Shown here: piece by piece, positions 15,291-23,257 of the stretch
Layout of the letters: each line of letters opens with the position of its first letter
Position numbering within the stretch: the first letter of the stretch is position 1
Assembly (NCBI GenBank): GCA_003159675.1
Contig: PLQC01000046.1
Span: forward strand, 1 to 33,317
Length of the DNA stretch: 33,317 bases
Reading direction: 5' to 3'
From: Limisphaerales bacterium
GTDB lineage: Bacteria > Verrucomicrobiota > Verrucomicrobiia > Limisphaerales > BOG-1460
Position numbers and translations under genes: made by a program
Notes under the pieces: generated by a model
What the model was told of the DNA's origin: nothing
Seen by the model: the letters and a program-made list of their open reading frames with translations, nothing else
The model's database searches: none

Positions 15291-15773
15291 ATGGCCACCT
15301 TGCCCCAACTCCTCGAGGAGGATATCCAGCTTTTCGACGACGCGCTGCGCGAGCTGCTGAAGCAGAGCGACGCAACCACGGCGCTCGTCATCGACAAGGG
15401 CGGCTTCCTCCTCACGCAGCAAGGCGACGGGCGTCAATTTGACCTCACCACCATCGCCGCGCTCGCCTCCGGCGCCTACCTCGCCAACCAGACCATCGCC
15501 AATCTCGTCCACGAAACCAATTTCAACAGCGTTTACCAGCACGGCGAAAAATTCAGCATGTTCACCCTGTCCGTGGACGAACAGTCCATGCTGGTCGTCA
15601 TCTTCCAGGCCGGCGTCAGCGTCGGCGCGGTCAAATACTTCGCCACACCGGCCGCCGACAAGATCGCCCGGCAATTGAAAAACGCCCAGGAACGGGATCC
15701 AAACCTCGGCCTGGATCTGTCCATGCTCAACCTCGCGGACCCCAGCGAAGTGTTCAAACGCAAGCGCGCCTGA
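15291..15773 (+). CDS. MglB-like Roadblock/LC7 protein (putative GTPase-activating protein)
   Basis: The 160-aa protein consists of one Roadblock/LC7 domain. It has an N-terminal helix (LFDDALRELLKQS), strands ATTALVIDKGGFLLTQQGDG, a long helix (TTIAALASGAYLANQTIANLV), then FSMFTLSVDEQSMLVVIFQAGVSVG. A helical and charged tail (KIARQLKNAQERD) follows. Such proteins form dimers that bind MglA and stimulate GTP hydrolysis. It starts one base after the MglA-like stop codon, so it is probably co-translated. The tail is similar in extent to MglB. Confidence 0.85.
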   Translation: MATLPQLLEEDIQLFDDALRELLKQSDATTALVIDKGGFLLTQQGDGRQFDLTTIAALASGAYLANQTIANLVHETNFNSVYQHGEKFSMFTLSVDEQSMLVVIFQAGVSVGAVKYFATPAADKIARQLKNAQERDPNLGLDLSMLNLADPSEVFKRKRA

Positions 15774-16176
15774 ACGGTCCCAGGCACCCCCTCCCACGCC
15801 TCACGGCAGCCCGCTGTGCGTCCCGTCGCAAAATGGCGCGCTCTTTGATTATACTGCTGTTCAAAAGCGCCCGTTTTGGACAGCAGTGATTTCTCTTCCT
15901 CGGGTTCAACCACGGATCGAAGTGCCGCTTCCATGGTTGCTTCGTGCATTTCGTTCAACGCGAAGGAAAGCCGTCGCCGGCGGCCCGCCAAATCCCCTCT
16001 CGGGCGGTGTCCCAGGATCTCCGGCCCCCATTTGCCAACAGTACGGATAGCTTCCGCGCAATGAAGTCTTATACTGACCATGCGGCGTAAAATCCGACCG
16101 GCGTGCGCCGGGAACAAACCCTTTGCCCCCGGAACGGGATCCGGGGAGGAGCAGGCAGGAACTTGGCAATGAGACT
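15774..16176. other. Non-coding stretch between the MglB-like gene and an orphan gene
   Basis: I see no convincing gene in these 403 bases. A minus-strand frame (15533-16117) runs through but overlaps the MglB-like gene and lacks family character. There is a strong hairpin at 15854-15886 (listed separately). Further short GC palindromes lie near 16097-16141, including CCGGCGTGCGCCGG. The orphan gene follows. Confidence 0.5.
15854..15886 (+). terminator. Hairpin downstream of the MglB-like gene, possible terminator
   Basis: CTGCTGTTCAAAA and TTTTGGACAGCAG form a 13-bp stem with one G-T pair around a 7-base GCGCCCG loop. The bases after it (TGATTTCTCTTCCTC) are pyrimidine-rich but contain no clean T run. 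Its position 80 nt after the MglB-like stop suggests it ends the unit. A structured small RNA is the alternative. Confidence 0.5.
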
Positions 16177-16827
16177 ATGGCAGTGTGCTTGAACAAGCAA
16201 AGCACGTCGGTGAAATGGGCGCTGCTGCGGAACGGACCCCGGGTCTTTGCTCTTCTGGGAAAAGCCACCCCCTCCGGACTCACTCCATTCACCCATGAGG
16301 ATGTTTCCACCGGCTGGGCCTTGACGTCCGAATTCGGCTGCCTCCGATTGGAACGACTGTCCGGTTATGAAGAAGTCACAGGCGACCGGCTGATGTTGCC
16401 CACCCCGTTCTCCTACGATTATGGTGTCTGCGGACCCAGCGAGTCTCCAGAGCTGACCCGGACGATTTTCGGCCTCCTGCCTTCCGAACTGGATGAATTG
16501 ATCACGGTGCTTCGACGCGGGAGTTTTCCGGTCCTGGGATTCTCCCCGACCGATGTGCGATGCAGCATTAGTTCATGCACCATTCCCGGCTATTGGCCGC
16601 ATGTGGTCGTGTCGAACATGGCCCTGTGCGGGAACGTCGCCTCTCTCGAAACGTTTCTGCGGATCGTGATCAGTTCCCTGCCGCAAAACCACCTCGGAGT
16701 CCGCGTTCCAAGCCTGCAGCCCGTGATCAAAAAGATGCTGCGGCTGATGGTCGTCCAGCGCCGAGGCATCCACTACTGCAAGGAAGCCCTCGCCTCCGCC
16801 CCCACAGGCATGCTGGGCGTCAAATAG
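16177..16827 (+). CDS. Uncharacterised protein, 216 aa
   Basis: I do not recognise this protein. It has no signal peptide or membrane segment. It has several cysteines (VCLNKQ, FGCLRLE, VCGPSES, VRCSISSCTIPGYW, CGNVASL). A compact C-terminal helical part ends in RLMVVQRRGIHYCKEAL. Codon composition is like that of its neighbours. The track start (TTG, 16123) is poor. The ATG at 16177 gives MAVCLNKQSTSVKW and is preferred, although no clear ribosome binding site precedes it. The gene is isolated and converges with argG. It could be a lineage-specific gene; no function is proposed. Confidence 0.6.
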   Translation: MAVCLNKQSTSVKWALLRNGPRVFALLGKATPSGLTPFTHEDVSTGWALTSEFGCLRLERLSGYEEVTGDRLMLPTPFSYDYGVCGPSESPELTRTIFGLLPSELDELITVLRRGSFPVLGFSPTDVRCSISSCTIPGYWPHVVVSNMALCGNVASLETFLRIVISSLPQNHLGVRVPSLQPVIKKMLRLMVVQRRGIHYCKEALASAPTGMLGVK

Positions 16828-16891
16828 TCCTCCGAACCCGGAGACAAGCTTCCGCTTGCGCCCGCACGAGAAGCTTGAACTCAAGCACCGA

Positions 16892-18127
16892 TCAATCCCC
16901 CGACTTGCCCTTTCCGTGCACCTGCGCGGCGACCCTCAACCGCAGCGCATTCAGCCGGATGAAACCCGTCGCGTCGTTCTGGTTGTAGGCTTTGGTGGGA
17001 TCCGCTTCCATCGTGGCGATATGGGGGTTGTAGAGGCTGACCGGGGACTTGCGGCCCGCCACCATGATGTTGCCTTTGTAAAGCTTGACGCGCACGGTGC
17101 CGGTCACGTTCCTCTGGCTTTCGGTGACGAACGCCTGCAACGCCAGCCGCTCCGGAGAAAACCAATATCCATAGTAAACCAGCTCGGCATACCGCGGGAT
17201 CAGCGAGTCCCGCAGGTGCATCACCTCGCGGTCCATCGTGAGCGTTTCCATCTGCCGATGCGCGAAATGCAGAATCGCGCCGCCGGGCGTTTCATAGACG
17301 CCGCGCGATTTCATGCCGACATAACGGTTTTCCACCATGTCCACCCGGCCCACCCCGTGTTTGCCGCCCAGCCTGTTGAGCGATTTCATCACGCCGAGCG
17401 GCGTCAGGCGCCTGCCGTTCACCGCCACACAGTTGCCCTTCTTAAACTCAAGCGTGACGTATTCCGGTTTGTCGGGAGCGTCTTCCGGCGAAACGCTGAG
17501 CTTGAACATGTCTTTGTTCGACAGGGCGAAGGCGTCCATCCAGGGGTCTTCCAGGATCCCGGCCTCAAATGAAATATGCAGAAGGTTCCGGTCCATCGAA
17601 TACGGCTTCTTCGCAGTGGCCTGGACGGGAATTCCCTTCTGGGCGCAGTAGGCGATCATCCGCGCCCGACCCGGAAACTGGTCCCGGAACAGGCTGTCAC
17701 GCCAGGGTGCGAGGACCTGCAACTCGGGCGCGAGCGCGGCGGCGGTCAGTTCGAAGCGCACCTGGTCGTTGCCCTTGCCTGTGGCCCCGTGAGCGAGCGC
17801 ATCCGCCTTTTCCTTGCGGGCAATTTCAATCATGCCTTTGGCGATCAGCGGTCGCGCGATGCTGGTGCCGAGCAAGTATTGGTTTTCATACACCGCGCCC
17901 GCCTGGATCATCGGAAAAATGAAGTCGCTCGCAAATTCCTCCTGCAAATCCACGATATACACCTTGGACGCGCCGGTTCTCTTCGCCTTCGCTTCGAGGC
18001 CCTTGAGTTCCTCCTCCTGGCCGATGTTCGCGCAGAAGGCGATCATCTCGGCCTGGTAATTCTCTTTGATCCACGAGAGCAGCACCGAGGTGTCGAGACC
18101 GCCGGAGTATGCCAAAACAATTTTCAT
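16892..18127 (-). CDS. argG: Argininosuccinate synthase
   Basis: ArgG joins citrulline and aspartate with ATP to make argininosuccinate in arginine synthesis. The 411-aa length is usual. The nucleotide loop [11 protein letters not shown] is at residues 5-15, with [36 protein letters not shown] and [18 protein letters not shown] further on. The start is the ATG at 18127 ([10 protein letters not shown]), with CCCGGG just upstream. The track's TTG is nine bases earlier. The gene is on the same strand as the CDF transporter but 155 nt away, so it may have its own promoter. Only half of carB, the other arginine-linked gene here, is present at the far left. Confidence 0.97.
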   Translation of the reverse strand: MKIVLAYSGGLDTSVLLSWIKENYQAEMIAFCANIGQEEELKGLEAKAKRTGASKVYIVDLQEEFASDFIFPMIQAGAVYENQYLLGTSIARPLIAKGMIEIARKEKADALAHGATGKGNDQVRFELTAAALAPELQVLAPWRDSLFRDQFPGRARMIAYCAQKGIPVQATAKKPYSMDRNLLHISFEAGILEDPWMDAFALSNKDMFKLSVSPEDAPDKPEYVTLEFKKGNCVAVNGRRLTPLGVMKSLNRLGGKHGVGRVDMVENRYVGMKSRGVYETPGGAILHFAHRQMETLTMDREVMHLRDSLIPRYAELVYYGYWFSPERLALQAFVTESQRNVTGTVRVKLYKGNIMVAGRKSPVSLYNPHIATMEADPTKAYNQNDATGFIRLNALRLRVAAQVHGKGKSGD

Positions 18128-18282
18128 CCCGGGCAATTAAGCGGCAACCGGGCGAAGACACCAGCGGAAAATGAAGCCGGAAATCGCATATCAGTTTCCA
18201 TTGTCATCTGGAAGACAGCGGCACTCGAAGAATGTCACCTGAAACCTGAGGCAAATGACAGAGAACGTATGCGTGAGCGCTA

Positions 18283-19197
18283 TTATTCGCTCGTTCCGCC
18301 GCGCTCCAAAGTCTGATCCTCCCACGACGCCGGATCGTCGAGCGATTCCAGGTGGGTGAATGCCGTGCTGTCAGGCAACGCGCGCCGGATGTCACCCTCG
18401 ATGCGCTCGAGGAGTTCGTGGCCACAGTGGACCGTCCAACTGCCCGGAACCAGCACGTGAATAGATACAAACTTCCGCGACCCGGCCTGGCGTGTGCGCA
18501 ATGCGTGGAACTGAACTCCCTCGCCGGAGTACTGGTCAAGGACCTCGCGAACGGCGGTGACATCCTCCGCGGACAACGCCGTGTCCATGAGGCCCAGAAT
18601 GGACCTTTGCACAATGCGAATGCCCGTCCAAACGACGTTGGCTGCCACGATGAGCGCCACCACCGGGTCGAGCCGTTGCCAGCCCGTCAGCGCGACCAAG
18701 CCGACCCCGGCCAGCACGCCGACCGATGTCCATACATCGGCCAACAAATGATGCGCGTTCGCTTCGAGCGTGATGGAATTGTGTTTGCGTCCCACCCGCA
18801 ACAGCAGCAGCGAGACGGCCAAGTTCACGAGGGTGGCCGCCATGGAGACGGCCAGGCCAACACCGATCTCCGCCAGCGGCTTCGGCGCCATCAACCGCGG
18901 CACCGCCGCCGCACTGATGCTGACCGCCGCCACCACAATCAGCCCGCCTTCGACGCCGCTGGAAAAATACTCGGCCTTGCTGTGACCGTAAGCGTGGTCC
19001 TCATCGGCCGGACGCGCCGCCACCGTCAGCATCGACAACGCCATGATCCCTCCGATCAGGTTCACGACCGATTCGATCGCATCCGAGAGAAGCCCGACCG
19101 ATCCCGTGATGCCGTAGGCCGCTGTTTTGAGGATGATCGTGAAGAGGGCGGCCACGATCGAGATCCAGGCAAAACGGGTCAGCCAGGAGCGGTTCAT
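18283..19197 (-). CDS. Cation diffusion facilitator (CDF) family metal transporter
   Basis: The 304-aa inner-membrane protein has about six hydrophobic segments and a C-terminal cytoplasmic domain. The CDF metal site is visible as SDAIES (D39) in the second segment and HHLLADVWTS (H150, D154) in the fifth. HAYGHSKAEYFSS lies between them. Members exchange Zn2+, Fe2+ or Mn2+ for protons to export metal; the substrate is not clear. The C-terminal domain keeps HVLVPGSWTVHCGHELLERIE, a typical dimerisation and metal-sensing fold. It starts 1 nt after the stop of the DUF1015 gene, so the two form an operon. Confidence 0.92.
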   Translation of the reverse strand: MNRSWLTRFAWISIVAALFTIILKTAAYGITGSVGLLSDAIESVVNLIGGIMALSMLTVAARPADEDHAYGHSKAEYFSSGVEGGLIVVAAVSISAAAVPRLMAPKPLAEIGVGLAVSMAATLVNLAVSLLLLRVGRKHNSITLEANAHHLLADVWTSVGVLAGVGLVALTGWQRLDPVVALIVAANVVWTGIRIVQRSILGLMDTALSAEDVTAVREVLDQYSGEGVQFHALRTRQAGSRKFVSIHVLVPGSWTVHCGHELLERIEGDIRRALPDSTAFTHLESLDDPASWEDQTLERGGTSE

Positions 19198-19198
19198 A

Positions 19199-20413
19199 TC
19201 AGATCATATGGCAGAACATGCCGTCGCGGACTTTGGGCTCAAACCAAGTGCTCTTGGGCGGCATGATTCCGCCCGCATTGGCAATCGTCATCAACTCCTC
19301 GATGCCCGTCGGGAACAGGGAAAAGGCGCATGCATGATCTCCCCGGTCCACCAATCGCTCCAACTCGTCCGTGCCGCGAATGCCACCGACAAAACTGATC
19401 CGGTGGCTCGTCCGCGGATCGTCGATGCCGAAGATGGGATCGAGCACATATTTTTGCAGCAACGTCACGCCCAGTTTCTCCACCGGGTCCATCGCGGCGG
19501 CGAAGCGCGGACGGAAGTTCAGCGTGTGCCACTGTCCGGACAGATAAAGACAAACCTCGTGTCTGCGGGACGGAGCGGCCGCGCCCGGCGATTTGAGGAT
19601 GAACACTCCGTCGAGCCGCTCCAGCAGTTGCGCGGGCGTCAGTCCGTTCAGATCCTTCAGCACGCGGTTGTAGGGGAGGATTTGCAGTTGGTTGTGGGGG
19701 AAAATCACGCTCAGAAAAAAAGCGCTGCGCCCCGCGCCATTGCGGTTCTGGAAAACTCGCGCCGCGGCCGCGCTGCGATGATGGCCGTCGGCGATGTAAA
19801 GAAACGGAACGCTCGCGAATTCGGCCGCGATGAACCGGATGTCCGCAGCGTCCCCGATCGTCCACGACGTGTGCCGCACGCCATCCGCCGCCGTGAAATC
19901 GACCGCCGCCTTCCCGACGGCCCGTTTCGCGACAAACTCATCGATTGCCGGAATGGCCGGATAGGTCAGGAAGACCGGGCCGGTTTGGGAATGCAGGGCT
20001 TCCATGTGGAGAATGCGGTCTTCCTCCTTGTCTGGCCGCGTAAGTTCATGCTTTCGGATGACGCCCCCGAGATATTCCCGGCAGCTCGCCACGCCCACGA
20101 GCCCCACTTGGCTGTGCCGGCCCATGACTTGCCGGTAAAGATGGAAGCACGGCCGCTCGTCCTGGCCCAGTGCGCCGAGGGCCAGCAGCCGGTCAAAATT
20201 CTCCTTCGCTTTCGCGTAAACTTCCGGCGCATGCGGGTCGGCCGAAGGCGGCAGATCGATTTCCGGCCGGCTGACGTGGAGGAAACTGAACGGATTTCCC
20301 GCGGCGATCCGACGGGCCTCCTCCGACGACATGACATCGTAAGGCAACTCGCAAATGCGTCCGGCCAGTTCCGGCCGGGGGCGCATTGCGGCGAAGGGTT
20401 CGACGGTTGCCAT
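19199..20413 (-). CDS. DUF1015 family protein
   Basis: The 404-aa protein shows the DUF1015 family landmarks: PYDVMSSEEARRIAAGNPFSFLHVSRPEIDLP near the start, FLYIADGHHRSAAAARV in the middle and GGIMPPKSTWFEPKVRDGMF at the end. The biochemical function is not established to my knowledge. The family is often seen near serine-synthesis genes in other bacteria, but none is present here. The start was set at the ATG at 20413 (MATVEPFAAMRPRP) rather than the track's GTG at 20440. It is the first gene of a minus unit with the CDF transporter and is divergent from the zinc-ribbon gene. Confidence 0.88.
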   Translation of the reverse strand: MATVEPFAAMRPRPELAGRICELPYDVMSSEEARRIAAGNPFSFLHVSRPEIDLPPSADPHAPEVYAKAKENFDRLLALGALGQDERPCFHLYRQVMGRHSQVGLVGVASCREYLGGVIRKHELTRPDKEEDRILHMEALHSQTGPVFLTYPAIPAIDEFVAKRAVGKAAVDFTAADGVRHTSWTIGDAADIRFIAAEFASVPFLYIADGHHRSAAAARVFQNRNGAGRSAFFLSVIFPHNQLQILPYNRVLKDLNGLTPAQLLERLDGVFILKSPGAAAPSRRHEVCLYLSGQWHTLNFRPRFAAAMDPVEKLGVTLLQKYVLDPIFGIDDPRTSHRISFVGGIRGTDELERLVDRGDHACAFSLFPTGIEELMTIANAGGIMPPKSTWFEPKVRDGMFCHMI

Positions 20414-20581
20414 AACGCGCGGCGAAGATAGGAGAGGCACCGGTCAAACGCACGCCGAAATTGCATTGGCCGAACCGCCGCAAGGAAGGGATACCCGGAA
20501 CCCGCCGGACGCAACAGATTCTGCTGGCCATCGCGGGGGCCGCGCCGGTAAGCTGGCAGCGCGATCGACACGACGCGCGTT

Positions 20582-21106
20582 ATGGACATCATCTTCAACT
20601 GCCCCGAGTGCGAACAGGAACTCGAGGTCGATAGTTCCGGCGCCGGAACCGAAATCGACTGTCCTTCCTGCGGTGAGAAAATCCTCATCCCACAGCCCGG
20701 CACCGAAGGAACGCGGACGGCCACGCCGACAGACACCGGGAATATTCCGCTCGCTCCGGGCGCCAGCCCCGTCAACCCGATTTCCAGTTCCGCCGCCGCC
20801 AAGGTGGAGATGCACCTCAAGGTGCCGGTGCATGCCGCGCCCGCCGCAAGCCTCATCGCCAAACCAACGGTCGTGGCAGAAATCGTCTCCAGGGATTCAG
20901 ACAAGAAAATCCGCATTAAAACGATCCGCCACACGGATTGCATCGAGGTCGGGCATGATCGGTTCGACGAGATCGTAAGCCAGTTTCTCGGCAAAGTGGG
21001 CGAAAAAAACATCGTCAGCATCAACAGCATCAACTATACGTTCCTCGACATCGGCACGCAAAAGCTCATGACCGAGTACGGCGTGATGGTCATCTACAAG
21101 GGCTGA
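20582..21106 (+). CDS. Zinc-ribbon protein of unknown function
   Basis: The 174-aa protein begins with a zinc ribbon (NCPECEQELEV...DCPSCGEKILIP). A low-complexity linker (about 45-75) follows, rich in Pro, Thr and Ala. The C-terminal domain (about 90-174; KKIRIKTIRHTDCIEVGHDRFDEIV, NSINYTFLDIGTQKLMTEYGVMVIYKG) is one I do not recognise. It has no signal or membrane segment. The zinc ribbon resembles that at the start of the kinase at 23258. It lies 61 nt upstream of the BamD-like gene and may be co-transcribed with it. No Shine-Dalgarno is evident. Confidence 0.7.
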   Translation: MDIIFNCPECEQELEVDSSGAGTEIDCPSCGEKILIPQPGTEGTRTATPTDTGNIPLAPGASPVNPISSSAAAKVEMHLKVPVHAAPAASLIAKPTVVAEIVSRDSDKKIRIKTIRHTDCIEVGHDRFDEIVSQFLGKVGEKNIVSINSINYTFLDIGTQKLMTEYGVMVIYKG

Positions 21107-21167
21107 TCTCACCTCCTCCGGCATTTCTGACCTTGCCTTGGCCATCTCACGTTATTACCGTGCCCTC

Positions 21168-22154
21168 ATGAACCGCTGGTCGATTCGCCTGTTCTTGATC
21201 GCCGTTTGCGTTCTGGCGGTGCCGTATCGCTCTCCGGCGCCATTGATCTACACCCCGGGCGAGGGCTGGACATATGAACCCGCCGGCGGCGAGGGTAATT
21301 GGCAGCGCACGCGCGCCAAGGATCAATTGATCGTCGCCCAGGACGCGTTTGACAAGAAGGACTACAGACTGGCCCTCAAAGCGGCCCGGCGCGTCGTCCG
21401 CGTGTGGCCACTCTCCGATTACGCGCCCCAGGCACAGTATATTGTCGGACGCTGTTACGAGACCAGGGGCGTCGATGAACGGGCCTTCAAGGAATATCAA
21501 ACCCTGCTCGAAAAATACCCGAAAGCGGTCAACTACGAGGAGGTCCTCAAACGCCAATTTGACATCGCGAACCGCTTCCTCGGCGGCGAATGGTTCAGGC
21601 TGTGGACGTACATCCCGTTCTTCCCGTCGATGGATCGCACCTCCGTTCTCTTTGAAAAAATCGTCAAGAACGGCCCCTACAGCGACATCGCCCCGCAAGC
21701 CCAGATGAAAATCGGCGAGGCGCGGGAGAAGCAATCGAATTATGCCGAAGCGGTGAAGGCCTATCAACGGGCCGCGGACCGTTACAATGACCGGCCCCAG
21801 ATCGCGGCGGACGCCACCTATCGCGAAGGCATCGCTTACGAAAAGCAGGCCCAAACCGCCGAATACGACCAAAGTACCGCGGGTCAGGCAATTGCCACCT
21901 TCACCGATTTCATGACGCTCTATCCCGACGACTCGCGGGTGCCGGAATCGCAAAAGACCATCACCCAGCTCCGGATGGAGCAGGCTCGCGGCAACTTCGA
22001 AATTGCCAGGTATTACGAGAAAAACAAGAAATGGAACGGCGCGATGATTTACTACAACGAAGTGTTGCTGCGCGATCCCAATTCGCCGTACGCAGCGCAG
22101 GCGCGCGAGCGGATCGAAGCGATCAAAAAGCACCTCGTGACGGCCGGCCGATAG
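21168..22154 (+). CDS. BamD-like outer membrane assembly TPR protein
   Basis: The 328-aa exported protein has an N-terminal hydrophobic signal (MNRWSIRLFLIAVCVLAVP) and a run of TPR-like helical pairs. These include AQDAFDKKDYRLALKAARRVVRVWP, APQAQYIVGRCYETRG, AFKEYQTLLEKYP and SPYAAQARERIEAI. This is the pattern of BamD/YfiO, which helps the Bam machine insert outer-membrane beta-barrels. E. coli BamD is a lipoprotein; here I see no clear lipobox (IAVC would be poor), so it may be soluble in the periplasm. The ATG at 21168 replaces the track's TTG at 21138. The LptE-like gene follows after 2 nt, which supports a role in outer-membrane biogenesis. Confidence 0.82.
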   Translation: MNRWSIRLFLIAVCVLAVPYRSPAPLIYTPGEGWTYEPAGGEGNWQRTRAKDQLIVAQDAFDKKDYRLALKAARRVVRVWPLSDYAPQAQYIVGRCYETRGVDERAFKEYQTLLEKYPKAVNYEEVLKRQFDIANRFLGGEWFRLWTYIPFFPSMDRTSVLFEKIVKNGPYSDIAPQAQMKIGEAREKQSNYAEAVKAYQRAADRYNDRPQIAADATYREGIAYEKQAQTAEYDQSTAGQAIATFTDFMTLYPDDSRVPESQKTITQLRMEQARGNFEIARYYEKNKKWNGAMIYYNEVLLRDPNSPYAAQARERIEAIKKHLVTAGR

Positions 22155-22156
22155 CC

Positions 22157-22669
22157 ATGCGAGCGATCCGACCGGTTTCAGCCTGTCTCATGCTGTTGAT
22201 GCTGAGCGGTTGCGCCGGCTACAAACTCGGCCCGGCCGGCAGGATCGAGGCCGGCGCAAAAACCCTCCAGATCGACTCGTTCTCCAACCAAACACTCGAA
22301 CCGCGCCTGGGCGATGCCATCAATGCAGCACTGCGGAGAAGCCTTCAGGAAGACGGCACCTACCGCCTCTCCTCCGGCGGCGGGGCGGACATCATCGTGA
22401 CCGGAACCATCCTCCGATACACCCGCAATATCCTGAGTCTTGTCCCCAACGACGTCCTGACCGTCCGGGACTTTCGCGTAAACGCGACCGCGCGAGTGAT
22501 CGCCCGCGACACCGTCACCGGCAAGGTTCTGCTGGACCGTCCGGTCACCGGTTATACCCTGGTTCGCGCCGGTTCCGACCTGACGAGCGCGGAACGTCAG
22601 GCCCTGCCCCTGCTGGCCGATGATCTGTCCAGGAAAGTGACGGCACTGCTGGTGGACGGAACGTGGTGA
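22157..22669 (+). CDS. lptE: LptE-like lipoprotein (LPS assembly)
   Basis: The 170-aa lipoprotein has a signal peptide ending in LMLSGC, with Cys19 as the lipidated residue. Then come GYKLGPAGR and the LptE/RlpB-like fold: LQIDSFSNQTLEPRLGDAINAALRRSL, ADIIVTGTILRYTR, and a C-terminal LLADDLSRKVTALLVDG. LptE sits in the outer membrane and plugs the LPS translocon LptD. The track frame begins at 22031 inside the BamD-like gene. The ATG at 22157 is 2 nt after that gene's stop and opens the signal peptide, so it is the clear choice. LptD is not in the window. Confidence 0.88.
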   Translation: MRAIRPVSACLMLLMLSGCAGYKLGPAGRIEAGAKTLQIDSFSNQTLEPRLGDAINAALRRSLQEDGTYRLSSGGGADIIVTGTILRYTRNILSLVPNDVLTVRDFRVNATARVIARDTVTGKVLLDRPVTGYTLVRAGSDLTSAERQALPLLADDLSRKVTALLVDGTW

Positions 22670-22786
22670 ACCCGCTCGGCGGCCGGGTGCGGGCAAAAAC
22701 CCCGGTCAAAAAACTTCTTGATTGCCCGCGCGAGTATTGTATCAGTGGATTGTCTTATCGTTTCACAAACAACTAAAACCAAACTA

Positions 22787-23194
22787 ATGATTATGAACAA
22801 AACCATCCTTAAGCTATGGCTTCCGGGTCTGTTGGTTGCCGCCATCGCAGGAATGCCTCTTCACCTCGGCGCGCAGGACACCAACAAACCTGCCATCGAA
22901 AAGAAGGAAACCAAATCCAAGAAATCGGGCGTGCCGTTCCATGGAAAACTCAAGGCCGTGGACAACACCGCCAAGACCCTGTCAGTGGGAACCCTGGTGA
23001 TCCAGGTCATCTCGGAGACCAAAATCACCAGGAAAGACAAGCCGGCGACGCTGGAGGACGGGGTCGTTGGGGAGAACGTGAGCGGCCGGTACGTGAAGAC
23101 GGAGGATGGAAAGCTGAACGCACTGACGATTCACCTTGGATCGAAGGAACCCAAGAGTGAGTTGAAGAAGGACGAAACCGGCGGCGAAAAGTAA
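22787..23194 (+). CDS. Small exported protein (DUF5666-like)
   Basis: The 135-aa protein has a signal peptide (MIMNKTILKLWLPGLLVAAIAGMPLHLGAQ). A Lys-rich stretch follows. The small beta domain (VPFHGKLKAVDNTAKTLSVGTLVIQVISETKITR..LEDGVVGENVSGRYVKTEDGKLNALTIHLG) has the pattern of DUF5666/OB-like domains, and a charged Lys/Glu tail ends the protein. The role is unknown; it is probably periplasmic. The start could equally be the ATG at 22793. The track's TTG at 22718 is inside the promoter region. A strong terminator follows directly. Confidence 0.68.
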   Translation: MIMNKTILKLWLPGLLVAAIAGMPLHLGAQDTNKPAIEKKETKSKKSGVPFHGKLKAVDNTAKTLSVGTLVIQVISETKITRKDKPATLEDGVVGENVSGRYVKTEDGKLNALTIHLGSKEPKSELKKDETGGEK

Positions 23195-23208
23195 ACGGGA
23201 TGTTTTGC

Positions 23209-23243
23209 GAAAGCGGCAGGCCGGTCCCCGGCCTGCCGCTTTC
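23209..23243. terminator. Strong bidirectional hairpin between converging genes
   Basis: GAAAGCGGCAGGCCGG and CCGGCCTGCCGCTTTC form a perfect 16-bp stem with a 3-base TCC loop. A short T-containing run (ATTTTGG) follows on the plus strand. It lies between the end of the exported protein gene and the end of the kinase gene, which read toward each other, so it can serve both. Confidence 0.88.
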
Positions 23244-23257
23244 ATTTTGGGCCAAAC

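Noticed and set aside
15533-16117. 194-aa minus-strand ORF after the MglB-like gene
   Set aside because: About 240 nt of it overlaps the MglB-like gene antisense and the rest has no family character, although the stretch SFALNEMHEATMEAALRSV looks helical.
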